Shown piece by piece: positions 9,716-19,738 of a stretch of 64,000 bases of DNA. The position numbers were made by a program, and so were the translations under genes. The stretch covers positions 1-64,000 of the forward strand of contig NZ_JAABOS010000007.1 in the NCBI RefSeq assembly GCF_010078235.1. The letters run 5' to 3'. Position 1 is the first letter of the stretch. The number at the start of each line of letters is the position of its first letter. The DNA is from Cognatundibacterium crateris. GTDB taxonomy: Bacteria; Pseudomonadota; Gammaproteobacteria; Burkholderiales; Burkholderiaceae_D. The notes below the pieces were generated by a model that was given only the letters and a program-made list of their open reading frames with translations, did not search any database and had not been told where the DNA came from.

Positions 9716-10426
9716 TTAGACGGCGCGACGAACCATCAGTTCTTTAATCTTACCGATAGCACGGGTAGGATTCAGACCTTTAGGGCAGACATCCACGCAA
9801 TTCATAATGGTATGGCAGCGGAACAGACGATACGGATCTTCCAGATTATCCAGACGCTCACCAGTTGCCTGATCGCGGGAATCTGCAATGAAACGATATG
9901 CCTGCAACAAGCCGGCAGGACCGACGAACTTGTCCGGATTCCACCAGAATGAAGGACAGGAAGTCGAGCAGCATGCGCACAGAATACATTCATACAAGCC
10001 ATCCAGCTCTTCACGTTCAGCCGGAGTTTGCAGACGCTCTTTTTCCGGAGGAATGGACTCATTGATCAGGTAAGGCTTGATCGAATGGTATTGCTTGAAG
10101 AACTGCGTCATATCAACGATCAGATCACGGATCACCGGCAAGCCCGGCAATGGGCGCAACACGATAGGCTCGGTCAGCTCATTCAGGTTAGTAGTACATG
10201 CCAGGCCGTTTTTGCCATTGATATTCATCGCGTCGGAACCGCAAACACCTTCGCGGCAAGAACGGCGTAAGGCCAGAGAATCATCTACGTCTGCCTTAAT
10301 GCGTTGCAACGCATCAAGCAACATCTTGTCTGTGTCTTGCAGAGTCACAGTCAGATCCTGCATGTAAGGCTTTGCATCCTTATCCGGATCGTAGCGATAG
10401 ATTTTAAATTTCAGTGTACGTGCCAT
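9716..10426 (-). CDS. sdhB: Succinate dehydrogenase iron-sulfur subunit
   Basis: Iron-sulfur subunit of complex II, 236 residues, which carries electrons from FAD to quinone at the inner membrane. The [2Fe-2S] ligands are in [20 protein letters not shown]. The [4Fe-4S] and [3Fe-4S] ligands are in [15 protein letters not shown] and [17 protein letters not shown]. The N-terminus begins [17 protein letters not shown], typical for betaproteobacteria. It starts 12 bases after the sdhA stop in the order sdhC-D-A-B. Confidence 0.97.
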   Translation of the reverse strand: MARTLKFKIYRYDPDKDAKPYMQDLTVTLQDTDKMLLDALQRIKADVDDSLALRRSCREGVCGSDAMNINGKNGLACTTNLNELTEPIVLRPLPGLPVIRDLIVDMTQFFKQYHSIKPYLINESIPPEKERLQTPAEREELDGLYECILCACCSTSCPSFWWNPDKFVGPAGLLQAYRFIADSRDQATGERLDNLEDPYRLFRCHTIMNCVDVCPKGLNPTRAIGKIKELMVRRAV

Positions 10427-10438
10427 ATCAATTTCTCT

Positions 10439-12214
10439 TTAGAAGGTACGAGCTTTTGGCTTGAAGGTCTCAACAGTCAATGGCTTGGTATTGACTGGCT
10501 TGTAGTCGAGGCGATTGCCTTCGGTGTACCACAAGGTATGCTTCATCCAGTTTTCATCATCACGTTTTTCGTAATCACGGTGAGCATGCGCTCCGCGCGA
10601 TTCTTTACGGGCAACCGCAGAAGTGATGGTCGCTTTCGCGGTTTCGATCAGATTATCCAGCTCCAGTGCTTCTACACGTGCTGTGTTGAATACTTTGGAT
10701 TTATCTTTGAAAGAAACGTGCTTGCAGCGCTCGTTAATTTCCATAATTTTCTGATAGCCAGTCTGCAGCAGCTCGTCAGTACGGAACACACCGCAGTACT
10801 GCTGCATGGTGCTGCGAATCGCATTTGCCACGTCCTGCACGCGCTCAGAACCAGTTGAGGATTCCAGCTTAGCCAGACGGGACATTGCCTTATCAGCTGC
10901 ATCGGCCGGCAAAGGTTTAAACTCTTTTGCCTTCAGGCTTTGTGCCACGATGTGGTTACCTGCCGCACGACCAAATACCACCAGATCCAGCAGAGAGTTG
11001 GTACCCAGACGGTTCGCACCATGCACAGAAACGCAGGCACATTCACCGATCGCATACATACCATTAACGATCTGGTTGGAGCCATTACGGAAATCCACCA
11101 CCTGACCGTGAATATTGGTAGGAATACCGCCCATCTGGTAGTGAATGGTTGGCACCACAGGAATCGGCTCTTTAGTCGCATCCACGTTAGCGAACTTGTG
11201 ACCAATTTCCAGAATCGATGGCAGACGTTTCTTGATAGTGTCCGCACCGATGTGACGCAGATCCAGCAATACGTGATCTTTATTTGGACCACAACCGCGA
11301 CCTTCTTTGATTTCCTGATCCATAGAGCGGGAAACGAAATCACGTGGCGCCAGATCTTTCAATGTAGGCGCATAACGCTCCATGAAACGCTCACCCTGAC
11401 TATTGATCAGGATACCGCCCTCACCGCGCACACCTTCGGTAATCAACACACCCGCGCCGGAAACACCGGTTGGGTGGAATTGCCAGAATTCCATATCCTG
11501 CAAAGGCAAGCCTGCACGTGCAGCCATACCCATACCGTCGCCGGTATTGATGAAGGCATTGGTAGAAGCAGCAAAAATACGACCAGCACCACCCGTTGCG
11601 AACAGCGTGGTTTTCGCCTGCAGCATCATGACTTCGCCGGTTTCCATTTCCAGCGCAACCACACCCAGCACATCACCATCCTGATCACGGATGATGTCGA
11701 TCGCCATCCACTCTACGAAGAAATGGGTACGGGCACGTACATTACGCTGATACAGAGTGTGCAACAGAGCATGACCAGTACGGTCAGCTGCCGCGCAAGC
11801 ACGCTGCACAGGCTTCTCACCCATATTGGCAGTATGACCGCCGAATGGACGCTGATAAATGGTGCCATCCGCATTGCGGTCAAAAGGCATACCGAAATGC
11901 TCTAATTCATAGACCACTTTCGGTGCTTCACGACACATGAATTCGATCGCATCCTGGTCACCCAGATAGTCGCCACCTTTGACGGTGTCGAACATGTGCC
12001 AGTACCAGTTATCCTCAGACATATTACCGAGCGAGGCACCGATACCACCCTGCGCTGCCACGGTGTGGGAACGGGTAGGAAATACTTTAGACAGTACCGC
12101 GACATTCAGACCAGCCTCAGCCAATTGCAGCGAGGCACGCATACCTGAACCACCGGCACCGACGATTACCGCATCAAAACGACGGGTAGGAATTGTGGAT
12201 TTAATTGCAGCCAC
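10439..12214 (-). CDS. sdhA: Succinate dehydrogenase flavoprotein subunit
   Basis: Oxidises succinate to fumarate with covalently bound FAD, 592 residues. The dinucleotide fold [20 protein letters not shown] lies near the N-terminus. The FAD-linking His is in [11 protein letters not shown], and the active-site block [19 protein letters not shown] is mid-protein. The frame is open further upstream with an ATG at 12268, but that part would overlap sdhD and has no family resemblance. I therefore place the start at the GTG at 12214 (GTG-GCT-GCA), which follows a GGAGAG ribosome-binding site and lies 2 bases after the sdhD stop. The resulting length matches the family. Confidence 0.96.
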   Translation of the reverse strand: MAAIKSTIPTRRFDAVIVGAGGSGMRASLQLAEAGLNVAVLSKVFPTRSHTVAAQGGIGASLGNMSEDNWYWHMFDTVKGGDYLGDQDAIEFMCREAPKVVYELEHFGMPFDRNADGTIYQRPFGGHTANMGEKPVQRACAAADRTGHALLHTLYQRNVRARTHFFVEWMAIDIIRDQDGDVLGVVALEMETGEVMMLQAKTTLFATGGAGRIFAASTNAFINTGDGMGMAARAGLPLQDMEFWQFHPTGVSGAGVLITEGVRGEGGILINSQGERFMERYAPTLKDLAPRDFVSRSMDQEIKEGRGCGPNKDHVLLDLRHIGADTIKKRLPSILEIGHKFANVDATKEPIPVVPTIHYQMGGIPTNIHGQVVDFRNGSNQIVNGMYAIGECACVSVHGANRLGTNSLLDLVVFGRAAGNHIVAQSLKAKEFKPLPADAADKAMSRLAKLESSTGSERVQDVANAIRSTMQQYCGVFRTDELLQTGYQKIMEINERCKHVSFKDKSKVFNTARVEALELDNLIETAKATITSAVARKESRGAHAHRDYEKRDDENWMKHTLWYTEGNRLDYKPVNTKPLTVETFKPKARTF

Positions 12215-12216
12215 GT

Positions 12217-12585
12217 TTATACTCTCCACAAAATCTGTGCTGCATAACCAGCACAAGCAACCAGCCACAAGATGGTGGCAACCTGAAATACCAGACGAAC
12301 GAATACGTTACTGGTTACATAATCCATCCACACATCACGCAGGCCCACCCAGGCGTGATACAGCAGGCAAACGATGACAGCAAAAGTCGCCAGTTTGAAC
12401 CATTGGTGAGCGAAAATACCCGCCCAGCCTTCGTAACTAAAATTACTGCCTGTCAGGAACAGAACCAGCAACAGCACGGTGTACAGCGCCATGACGATTG
12501 CCGTTACACGCTGCGCCAGCCAGTCACGCAGACCGTAATGTGCGCCGACAACGAGGCGTTTAGGGCCAATGTTGTTATTTGCCAT
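12217..12585 (-). CDS. sdhD: Succinate dehydrogenase membrane anchor subunit
   Basis: Second membrane anchor of complex II, 122 residues, with three hydrophobic helices (about 29-50, 64-84 and 96-115). The heme/quinone-region motif [15 protein letters not shown] is in the second to third helix region. N-terminal [18 protein letters not shown] fits the SdhD family. It is flanked by sdhC (2 bases upstream) and sdhA (2 bases downstream), which indicates translational coupling. Confidence 0.93.
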   Translation of the reverse strand: MANNNIGPKRLVVGAHYGLRDWLAQRVTAIVMALYTVLLLVLFLTGSNFSYEGWAGIFAHQWFKLATFAVIVCLLYHAWVGLRDVWMDYVTSNVFVRLVFQVATILWLVACAGYAAQILWRV

Positions 12586-12587
12586 TT

Positions 12588-12995
12588 TTAGAATACTCCA
12601 AACAATTTCAAGCCAATCAGCGCAGCCAGAGTCAGGCTGATCGCCAGCACACTTGCCGCAGATTTACGCGCAGTATGCTTATCGAGACCATAGTGTAAGT
12701 CCATGAACAAGTGACGGACGCCAGCGCAGAAATGGTGCAGATAGGCCCAGACCAGCGCCAATATCACCAACTTAACAAACCAACCGGAGGTCAGACTGCG
12801 GATTGCGTAAAACCCATACTCAGACGCCAGACTCTTATCGAGCAGACAGAGAATAAATGGCAGCAGAAAGAACATCAGCATGCCACTGATACGATGCAGA
12901 ATAGAAACGACGCCAGCGAGTGGCAATCGGTACCCTGTCGCATCAACCAGGCGCATCACTCCGTGACGTCGCCCACTTTTCACTACTTCAGACAT
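12588..12995 (-). CDS. sdhC: Succinate dehydrogenase cytochrome b556 subunit
   Basis: First membrane anchor of complex II, 135 residues, with three hydrophobic segments. The conserved SILHRISGMLMF is in the first, and the heme-ligand-bearing HHFCAGVRHLFMDLHYG is in the second. It is the first gene of the sdh operon. The ATG at 12995 (MSEVVKSG) is preceded by GGGGAGAT and is preferred over an in-frame codon five residues upstream. The 167-base gap to gntR holds the promoter and a candidate operator palindrome. Confidence 0.94.
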   Translation of the reverse strand: MSEVVKSGRRHGVMRLVDATGYRLPLAGVVSILHRISGMLMFFLLPFILCLLDKSLASEYGFYAIRSLTSGWFVKLVILALVWAYLHHFCAGVRHLFMDLHYGLDKHTARKSAASVLAISLTLAALIGLKLFGVF

Positions 12996-13049
12996 AAATA
13001 ATCTCCCCATTAACTAGTCTGTTACACAAATCTTCTTATTTTCGCCGAT

Positions 13050-13066
13050 TTGGTGCATTGCACCAA
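13050..13066. promoter_or_regulatory. 17-bp palindrome in the sdhC promoter region
   Basis: TTGGTGCA-T-TGCACCAA, a perfect inverted repeat about 55 bases upstream of the sdhC start. On the minus strand the first arm supplies a possible -35 (TTGGTG), with GAAAAT 17 bases further on as a weak -10. A protein bound here could block or activate sdhC transcription. The binding factor is unknown. A separate small hairpin, CGCCG/CGGCG, lies nearby at 13121-13134. Confidence 0.5.
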
Positions 13067-13162
13067 GAAAAACTTGAGTTGCACGAAAACATCATTATCT
13101 TAAACCTTTTCACGAGATCCCGCCGGAAGCGGCGCAAAACCGGCATAAGCTTATATGCAAAA

Positions 13163-13966
13163 TCAACTTAACTCATTGCGGTAGTGATGATGCTGAGTCA
13201 GATAAAGCCCACGCCTCAGCTCAACCGGCTTATCACCATAGGTATAGGAAACCCGCTCTACATTCAATAAAGGAGCCCCAAGCGGCAACTGCAGCAACTC
13301 AGCCACTGCTGCATCTGCACAAACGGCACGGATCTGTTCCGAGGCGCGTATCATGTGCGTACCAAATTCCGTTTCAAACAAGCCATACATTGGCCCTTTG
13401 TACTCATTCAGGCGCTCCGCAGTCAGTCCCTTGAAAATAGAACCGGGCAACCACAAATCATCCAGAATAGTAGGCACACCGGAAAAGGACTGAACACGAC
13501 GGATAAACACCACCGAGTCACCGGATTTAATTTCCAGCAAACGCGCCACCTCAGCTGGCGCACGCAAGCGCTTCACTTCAATGATTTTATTTTCAGGATA
13601 ATGTGGCACACCCTCATCAGGAGCCAGACGCAAAAACCGGAACTGAGCACGTGCTTCGTGATGGGTCGCCACAAAGGTACCCTTACCCTGTCGCCGCACT
13701 ACCAGGTTCTCCGCCGACAGTTCATCAATCGCCTTACGCACCGTACCCTGACTGACTTTAAAGCGCGCAGCCAACTCAATTTCACTCGGTATCAACTCAC
13801 CCGGCTTCCACTCACCCGACTGCAGGCTTTGCGTAATCAAGGCCTTAATCTGCTGATACAGCGGACTGAAAGTAGGTGAATTACCGGCCATCGACGCAGC
13901 AACGCCCGAGCCTGGGCTCGCTGCATTGGCGGTATAACTATTGGCATTTGGCGTAGTCGAAGTCAT
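13163..13966 (-). CDS. GntR/HutC-family transcriptional regulator
   Basis: The protein has 267 residues. An N-terminal winged helix (LYQQIKALITQSLQSG, then EIELAARFKVSQGTVRKAIDELSAENLVVRRQGKGTF) is followed by a UTRA ligand-binding domain (about 110-265) typical of the HutC subfamily. The first ~33 residues after the chosen start are Ser/Ala/Asn-rich and probably disordered. I choose the ATG at 13966 (MTSTTPNAN) because residues upstream of it in the open frame look non-coding and cover the operator-like palindrome at 14023-14042. It lies between the sdh operon and divergent mdh, so it is probably a regulator of TCA-cycle genes and of itself. The ligand is unknown. Confidence 0.88.
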   Translation of the reverse strand: MTSTTPNANSYTANAASPGSGVAASMAGNSPTFSPLYQQIKALITQSLQSGEWKPGELIPSEIELAARFKVSQGTVRKAIDELSAENLVVRRQGKGTFVATHHEARAQFRFLRLAPDEGVPHYPENKIIEVKRLRAPAEVARLLEIKSGDSVVFIRRVQSFSGVPTILDDLWLPGSIFKGLTAERLNEYKGPMYGLFETEFGTHMIRASEQIRAVCADAAVAELLQLPLGAPLLNVERVSYTYGDKPVELRRGLYLTQHHHYRNELS

Positions 13967-14022
13967 AGTCCGCAATTTCACCACAAAAGCACCCACTTCG
14001 TCCAGAGCAAACTGATAAGTGA

Positions 14023-14042
14023 TATGTCTTATATAAGACATA
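14023..14042. promoter_or_regulatory. 20-bp perfect palindrome, candidate GntR operator
   Basis: TATGTCTTATATAAGACATA is a perfect inverted repeat 57 bases upstream of the gntR start, in the gntR-mdh divergent region. Its position fits autoregulation by the adjacent HutC-type regulator. No second perfect copy was seen elsewhere in the window. Confidence 0.6.
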
Positions 14043-14179
14043 AGATAGTGATTGACACAGCAGACCACAACACCTAAACTCCCGTACGATTAATCAGGCA
14101 GGGGCGCAGGAAGTCTTACCCTACCGAGCAATATAGCGCGAAGACGTGCAATGTAAAGGCTGGAGTCGATGATTCATAT

Positions 14180-14217
14180 CAATTTCGGCTGACTGTTAGC
14201 AATTTCGGCAGTATCAT
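14180..14217 (+). promoter_or_regulatory. Putative mdh promoter with two direct repeats
   Basis: A -35-like CTGACT (14189-14194) and a -10-like TATCAT (14212-14217) are separated by 17 bases. The 10-base sequence CAATTTCGGC occurs at 14180-14189 and again at 14200-14209, exactly 20 bases apart, overlapping the -35 and spacer. The arrangement suggests a protein-binding site controlling mdh. Confidence 0.4.
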
Positions 14218-14291
14218 TGCGCATTTGCACCAGCCGCACGCTAGCAGCGGCAAAGTTGAACATCGTTTTTTTACCACTTCGGAGAAGCATC

Positions 14292-15281
14292 ATGGCGAAA
14301 TCCCCAATGCGCGTAGCGGTTACCGGCGCTGCCGGCCAAATCGGCTATTCCCTTTTGTTCCGTATTGCCAATGGCGATATGCTGGGCAAAGACCAGCCTG
14401 TCATCCTGCAATTGCTTGAAATCCCAGACGAAAAAGCGCAAAAAGCGCTCAAAGGCGTCATGATGGAAATCGACGATTGCGCATTCCCACTGCTGGCTGG
14501 CATGACTGCACACAGCGACCCGATGACAGCATTCAAAGATGCTGACGTCGCTTTGCTGGTTGGTGCTCGCCCACGTGGCCCAGGCATGGAACGTAAAGAC
14601 CTGCTGGAAGCCAATGCACAGATCTTCACTGTACAAGGTAAAGCACTCGATGCAGTCGCATCGCGCAATGTAAAAGTACTGGTAGTCGGCAATCCTGCGA
14701 ACACCAATGCTTACATCGCAATGAAATCCGCTCCTAGCCTGCCAGCGAAAAACTTCACTGCAATGCTGCGCCTGGATCATAACCGCGCACTGTCTCAGAT
14801 CGCTGCAAAAACAGGTAAAGCTGTTGCTGACATCGAAAAACTGTGCGTTTGGGGCAATCACTCTCCAACGATGTATGCAGACTACCGTTTCGCAACTATC
14901 GGTGGCGAATCTGTCAAAGACATGATCAACGACCACGAATGGAATAAAGACGTATTCCTGCCTACAGTTGGCAAACGTGGCGCAGCCATCATCGAAGCAC
15001 GCGGCTTGTCTTCCGCAGCTTCCGCAGCAAACGCAGCGATCGATCACGTACGTGACTGGGTTCTGGGCACAAACGGCAAATGGACCACCATGGGCATCCC
15101 TTCTGATGGCTCTTACGGCATCCCTGAAGGCACAATGTTTGGCTTCCCAGTGACTACCGTCAATGGTGAATACACCATCGTTCAAGGTCTGGAAATCGAC
15201 GAATTCTCCCGCGAGCGCATCAACGTCACTCTCAAAGAATTGCAAGAAGAGCGTGACGGTGTAAAACACCTCGTAGGTTAA
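14292..15281 (+). CDS. mdh: Malate dehydrogenase (NAD-dependent)
   Basis: Oxidises malate to oxaloacetate, 329 residues. The NAD-binding motif is [19 protein letters not shown], the active-site region [12 protein letters not shown] contains substrate-binding residues, and the catalytic His is in [12 protein letters not shown]. The length and sequence fit the group of MDHs resembling cytosolic eukaryotic enzymes, common in betaproteobacteria. The frame extends upstream to 14217, but the ATG at 14292 ([12 protein letters not shown]) has a GGAGAAG ribosome-binding site and gives the normal length. It is divergent from gntR and followed by a CitE-like gene. Confidence 0.97.
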   Translation: MAKSPMRVAVTGAAGQIGYSLLFRIANGDMLGKDQPVILQLLEIPDEKAQKALKGVMMEIDDCAFPLLAGMTAHSDPMTAFKDADVALLVGARPRGPGMERKDLLEANAQIFTVQGKALDAVASRNVKVLVVGNPANTNAYIAMKSAPSLPAKNFTAMLRLDHNRALSQIAAKTGKAVADIEKLCVWGNHSPTMYADYRFATIGGESVKDMINDHEWNKDVFLPTVGKRGAAIIEARGLSSAASAANAAIDHVRDWVLGTNGKWTTMGIPSDGSYGIPEGTMFGFPVTTVNGEYTIVQGLEIDEFSRERINVTLKELQEERDGVKHLVG

Positions 15282-15343
15282 TCGTAATCAGGGCGACTTC
15301 AGCAATCGGGAAGTCGCCCAACTCCTTCTGCCCTCACCGACTG

Positions 15344-16333
15344 ATGCATCCATCTCAAGTATTATTTCAAGACCAGCTGACTCCGGTTATGTTACCGGTA
15401 TGCGATCATTATGCTGGCTCTGAAAAACTGATGCGCAAGTCGATGCAGCTACAGTCAGAACTGGGCCCCTGTTTTGATATTACGTTTGATTGCGAAGATG
15501 GTGCTGCCGCCGGCAATGAAGCTGCACACGCCAGTCTGGTCGCACAACTGATCAACAGCGAAAACAACCGGTTTCAGCGTATCGGCGTCCGTGTTCATGA
15601 TATAGATCATGCTGCCTTCAGCCAGGACTTGCAACTGATCCTGCCAGCAGCCGCGAAAAAACTCGCTTATTTGGTCTTACCAAAAGTCAGCTCAGCACGT
15701 CAGCTTGCAGTTGCAATCGCTGAAATCAATGATTATGCCGCACAGTCCGGTCGTACTGAATTACTCCCTGTCCATGTATTAATCGAAACCCATGACGCAC
15801 TGGCGGATGTGATGGCGATTGCCGCCCTGCCGCAAGTGGAGTGTCTGTCTTTCGGCATCATGGATTTTGTATCGTCGCACTACGGTGCAATACCGGGTGA
15901 TGCCATGCGCAGCCCGCTGCAGTTCAGCCACCCGCTGATTCTGCGCGCCAAGCTGGAAATTGCCGCTGCCTGCCACCGTTACGGCAAAGTCGCTTCCCAC
16001 AACGTCTGCACCTCCATTTCTGACCCAACAAGCGCTGCTCAAGATGCTGCACAAGCATACTGCCAGCTGGGCTATACCAGAATGTGGAGCATCCACCCAA
16101 GCCAGATTCCGCATATTGTCAATGCGATGTCCCCAACGGACACGGAAACAGAACTGGCTTGCGCCATACTGCTGCAAGCCCGCATCGCATCCTGGGGGCC
16201 AATACAATATGCAGGCCGCTTACATGACCGCGCCAGTTATCGTTACTACTGGACGGTATTAAAACGGGCACAACTGAGTGCCAAAGAATTGCCTGCTCAG
16301 GCACACGTATTACTTGAAGGAGACTCTCAATGA
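15344..16333 (+). CDS. HpcH/HpaI aldolase / CitE-like CoA-ester lyase
   Basis: A TIM-barrel lyase of the CitE/malyl-CoA lyase superfamily, 329 residues. The metal/substrate region TFDCEDGAAAGNE (about 46-58), LIETHDALADV with the metal-ligand Glu, and GIMDFVSSHYGAIPGDAMRSP can be recognised. The C-terminal IHPSQIPHI block is typical. No citrate lyase alpha or gamma gene is adjacent, so this is not a complete citrate lyase. Malyl-CoA, citramalyl-CoA or a related ester is a plausible substrate. It lies 62 bases after mdh and overlaps the next gene by 4 bases. Ribosome-binding sequence before the ATG is weak. Confidence 0.8.
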   Translation: MHPSQVLFQDQLTPVMLPVCDHYAGSEKLMRKSMQLQSELGPCFDITFDCEDGAAAGNEAAHASLVAQLINSENNRFQRIGVRVHDIDHAAFSQDLQLILPAAAKKLAYLVLPKVSSARQLAVAIAEINDYAAQSGRTELLPVHVLIETHDALADVMAIAALPQVECLSFGIMDFVSSHYGAIPGDAMRSPLQFSHPLILRAKLEIAAACHRYGKVASHNVCTSISDPTSAAQDAAQAYCQLGYTRMWSIHPSQIPHIVNAMSPTDTETELACAILLQARIASWGPIQYAGRLHDRASYRYYWTVLKRAQLSAKELPAQAHVLLEGDSQ

Positions 16334-16833
16334 AAGACTTAATGATTCGCGTAGCAGGATTGATGCTCGCAAGCGGACTTGCATGTGCGCCAATCGCTCA
16401 CGCGACGACAGCTCCTGCAAAAAGCAAAGCGGCAACAAAACCTGCAAAAGCCGCCAAAGAACCCGTTGCACCGGAAGTTAAAGATGAAGACGATATCGTG
16501 CCCGATATTACTACTCATCGCAGCCTGGAATATAAGTGCGAACTGGGTAATAGCCTGACCATGTACACCAACGCTGAAGATCCGGATCACGTTGCCCTGC
16601 GTTGGAAAAAACAACTGTACCGCATGAAGCGCATAGAAACTTCTACCGGCGCCAATCGTTTTGAAAACCGTAAAGCCGGCTTTGTCTTTATCGGCATTCC
16701 ATCCAAAGGCTTGTTACTGGATTCACGCAAGGGCCAGCAACTCGCCAATGAATGCAAAACGACCGACCCGGAACTGGCAGAAACCGCCGCCGCAACACCG
16801 GCAGCTGGTGAAGTGCAATCCCAGGTGAAATAA
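16330..16833 (+). CDS. Exported protein with MliC/PliC-like domain
   Basis: The protein has 167 residues, with a signal peptide (about 1-25, cleavage after AHA) and a Lys/Ala/Pro-rich linker (26-52). A C-terminal domain (about 66-140) runs from YKCELGNSLTMY through ALRWKKQLYRM and a GANRFENRKAGFVF stretch to LANEC. The pattern of an initial F/Y-x-C, a central ALxW, an S-x-G-A-x-x-F/Y segment and a terminal Cys resembles the MliC/PliC lysozyme-inhibitor fold. This is a resemblance by eye, not a confirmed assignment. A ribosome-binding site (GAAGGAG) lies within the end of the CitE-like gene, whose stop overlaps its ATG. Confidence 0.72.
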   Translation: MKDLMIRVAGLMLASGLACAPIAHATTAPAKSKAATKPAKAAKEPVAPEVKDEDDIVPDITTHRSLEYKCELGNSLTMYTNAEDPDHVALRWKKQLYRMKRIETSTGANRFENRKAGFVFIGIPSKGLLLDSRKGQQLANECKTTDPELAETAAATPAAGEVQSQVK

Positions 16834-16951
16834 GCAGCACCAATTTTGTTTTAAGCCCTGATCAATGGAAACTTCAACATCAGCATGATTCAGGGCCTTT
16901 CTGTAGTTAGCATGTTTTGATCGTTGATATTTGTAAAAATAAGGAACAGCC

Positions 16952-19687
16952 ATGAGCCAAAATGCGTACCAAGATGCATTCAAAACCCTGAAAGATTTTA
17001 AGATTTCAGACACGAAGAAAGGCAAGTTCTTCTCTTTGCCTGCACTGGAAAAATCCCTGGGCGTTAAAATCTCCCGTTTGCCAGTTTCTATCCGCGTGGT
17101 TCTGGAATCTGTTCTGCGTAACTGCGACGGCAAGAAAGTCACTGAAGAACACGTCAAGCAATTAGCCAACTGGGGTGCGACTGCAGCCCGCGTTGATGAA
17201 ATTCCTTTCGTTGTTTCACGCGTTGTTCTGCAAGATTTCACCGGTGTTCCTCTGCTGGCAGATCTGGCAGCGATGCGTAATGTCGCAGCAAAGCAAGGTA
17301 AAAATCCAAAAAACATCGAACCACTGGTTCCAGTTGATCTGGTCGTTGACCACTCTGTACAGATCGATCATTTCCGCGAAAAGAAAGCGCTGGATCTGAA
17401 CATGAAACTGGAATTCTCCCGTAACAATGAACGCTATCAGTTCATGAAATGGGGTATGCAGGCATTCGACACTTTCGGCGTGGTTCCTCCAGGCTTCGGT
17501 ATCGTTCACCAGGTTAACCTGGAATACCTGGCACGCGGCGTACACAAAGTCAAAGACGCGAAGAAAAACGACGTTTACTATCCTGACACACTGGTCGGTA
17601 CTGACTCCCATACCACCATGATCAATGGTATCGGCGTAGTCGGCTGGGGCGTTGGTGGTATCGAAGCGGAAGCCGGTATGCTGGGTCAGCCAGTCTACTT
17701 CCTGACACCAGACGTGGTTGGTGTCAACCTGACCGGCGCACTGCGTGAAGGCGTAACTGCAACCGATCTGGTACTGACTATCACTGAATTGCTGCGTAAA
17801 GCAAAAGTCGTTGGTAAGTTTGTTGAATTCTTCGGCGAAGGCACACGCTCCCTGTCCCTGACAGACCGCGCAACCATCGCTAACATGGCACCGGAATACG
17901 GCGCGACCATGGGCTTCTTCCCAGTTGACGAAGCAACTATCGATTACTTCAAAGGTACAGGCCGCACTAAGGCTGAAATCGACGCATTCGAAGGCTATTT
18001 CAAAGCCCAGAAAATGTTCGGCATCCCGAAAAAAGGCGACATCGACTACACCACAGAACTGTCTCTGGATCTGGCCACAGTTGCACCTTCCCTGGCAGGC
18101 CCGAAACGTCCTCAGGACCGTATCGAAATCGGCAATGTGAAATCCACGTTTGCTGATCTGTTCTCTAAACCAGTTGCAGAAAACGGCTTCAACAAAAACG
18201 CTGACGATCTGGCCAAAGAATACACCAACGCAGACGGCATCAAAGTTAAAAACGGCGACGTACTGATCGCTGCCATCACTTCCTGCACCAACACGTCCAA
18301 TCCTAGCGTCTTGCTGGCAGCGGGTCTGGTCGCGAAGAAGGCCGTTGAAGCTGGCTTGAAAGTACCTACTCATATCAAAACATCGCTGGCTCCTGGCTCG
18401 CGCGTGGTAACCAAGTACCTGGAAGCAGCTGGCCTGTTGCCATACCTGGAAAAACTGGGCTTCGGCGTAACAGCTTACGGTTGCACCACCTGTATCGGTA
18501 ACGCGGGTGATCTGACTCCTGCGATGAACGAAGCAATCGTTGCTAACGATATCGTGGCAGCTGCAGTATTGTCCGGCAACCGTAACTTTGAAGCGCGTAT
18601 TCATCCGAATATCCGTTCCAACTTCCTGGCATCGCCACCACTGGTTGTTGCTTACGCGATCGCCGGCAATGTCACCAAAGATCTGATGACAGAGCCAGTT
18701 GGCCGTGTCAAAGGCAAAGATATCTTCCTGGGCGACATCTGGCCAAGCAGCGAAGAAATCAACAAGCTGATGAAATTCGCGATGAACTCCAAAACGTTCA
18801 AAGAGAACTATGCGGATGTCAAAGGTGCACCAGGCAAGCTGTGGGAAAACATCAAAGGCGTGGCAGAAGGCGAAGTCTACAACTGGCCAACGTCCACTTA
18901 CATTGCTGAGCCTCCGTTCTTTGCTGACTTCACAATGGAGCCAAAAGCGGCAGCAAATGGCATTTCCGGCGCGCGCGCTTTGGGCGTATTCGGCGACTCC
19001 ATCACCACTGACCATATCTCCCCAGCTGGTTCGATCAAAGAATCCAGCCCTGCAGGTAAATGGCTCAAAGAAAATGGCGTCCTGAAAGCGGACTTCAACT
19101 CCTACGGTTCCCGTCGTGGTAACCATGAGATCATGATGCGCGGCACCTTCGCTAACGTACGTATCAAAAACCTCATGATACCTGCACGTGAAGATGGCTC
19201 CCGTGTCGAAGGCGGCGAAACACTGTTCCAGCCAACTGGCGAACAGATGTCGATCTACGACGCAGCGATGAAATACATCGCTGAAGACACACCAACCATG
19301 ATCTTCGGTGGCGAAGAATATGGTACTGGCTCTTCCCGTGACTGGGCGGCTAAAGGTACGCAATTGCTGGGCGTGAAAGCAGTTATCGCCAAGTCGTTTG
19401 AACGTATCCATCGCTCCAACCTGGTTGGTATGGGTGTATTGCCTCTGCAATTCCTGGGCAGCGACAGCGTTGACTCCCTGGGCATCACTGGCAATGAAAC
19501 TTTCGATCTGAAAGGCATAGAAAGCGACATCAAACCACAACAGGAAGTCACACTGGTGATCACCCGTGCAAACGGCGACACGCAAGAAGTGAAAGTCCTG
19601 CTGCGCATCGATACACCGATCGAAGTGGACTACTACAAACATGGCGGTATCCTGCCATTCGTCCTGCGTCAATTGCTGTCTGCCTGA
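16952..19687 (+). CDS. acnA: Aconitate hydratase A
   Basis: Interconverts citrate and isocitrate with a [4Fe-4S] cluster, 911 residues, IRP1/AcnA type. The cluster ligands are the Cys of SCTNTSNPS and the two of [11 protein letters not shown]. Other blocks are [24 protein letters not shown], and the C-terminal swivelling domain with [33 protein letters not shown] and [16 protein letters not shown]. The gene has an AAGGA ribosome-binding site. A 118-base gap separates it from the MliC-like gene, and it is followed by a strong terminator. Confidence 0.97.
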   Translation: MSQNAYQDAFKTLKDFKISDTKKGKFFSLPALEKSLGVKISRLPVSIRVVLESVLRNCDGKKVTEEHVKQLANWGATAARVDEIPFVVSRVVLQDFTGVPLLADLAAMRNVAAKQGKNPKNIEPLVPVDLVVDHSVQIDHFREKKALDLNMKLEFSRNNERYQFMKWGMQAFDTFGVVPPGFGIVHQVNLEYLARGVHKVKDAKKNDVYYPDTLVGTDSHTTMINGIGVVGWGVGGIEAEAGMLGQPVYFLTPDVVGVNLTGALREGVTATDLVLTITELLRKAKVVGKFVEFFGEGTRSLSLTDRATIANMAPEYGATMGFFPVDEATIDYFKGTGRTKAEIDAFEGYFKAQKMFGIPKKGDIDYTTELSLDLATVAPSLAGPKRPQDRIEIGNVKSTFADLFSKPVAENGFNKNADDLAKEYTNADGIKVKNGDVLIAAITSCTNTSNPSVLLAAGLVAKKAVEAGLKVPTHIKTSLAPGSRVVTKYLEAAGLLPYLEKLGFGVTAYGCTTCIGNAGDLTPAMNEAIVANDIVAAAVLSGNRNFEARIHPNIRSNFLASPPLVVAYAIAGNVTKDLMTEPVGRVKGKDIFLGDIWPSSEEINKLMKFAMNSKTFKENYADVKGAPGKLWENIKGVAEGEVYNWPTSTYIAEPPFFADFTMEPKAAANGISGARALGVFGDSITTDHISPAGSIKESSPAGKWLKENGVLKADFNSYGSRRGNHEIMMRGTFANVRIKNLMIPAREDGSRVEGGETLFQPTGEQMSIYDAAMKYIAEDTPTMIFGGEEYGTGSSRDWAAKGTQLLGVKAVIAKSFERIHRSNLVGMGVLPLQFLGSDSVDSLGITGNETFDLKGIESDIKPQQEVTLVITRANGDTQEVKVLLRIDTPIEVDYYKHGGILPFVLRQLLSA

Positions 19688-19710
19688 TCGGTCTCATCCG
19701 TCAGTTAAAA

Positions 19711-19738
19711 AACCTCCGCGCTGCGGAGGTTTTTTTTC
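19711..19738 (+). terminator. Terminator after acnA
   Basis: AACCTCCGC (19711-19719), loop GCT, GCGGAGGTT (19723-19731), followed by a run of T to 19737. A strong Rho-independent terminator 24 bases after the acnA stop. Confidence 0.93.

Noticed and set aside
12215-12268. Longer SdhA start at 12268
   Set aside because: It would overlap sdhD. The GTG at 12214 has a ribosome-binding site and gives the family length.
16855-16896. GCCCTGA / TCAGGGC inverted repeat after the MliC-like gene
   Set aside because: The loop is 28 bases and only CTTTCT follows, so it is too weak to call a terminator before acnA.
17216-19672. Very long minus-strand frame (818 codons) opposite acnA, and similar ones opposite lpdA, sucA, sucB and sdhA
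   Set aside because: They mirror strongly expressed housekeeping genes whose codon bias keeps the opposite frame open. Translations are rich in Cys/His/Phe and resemble no family.
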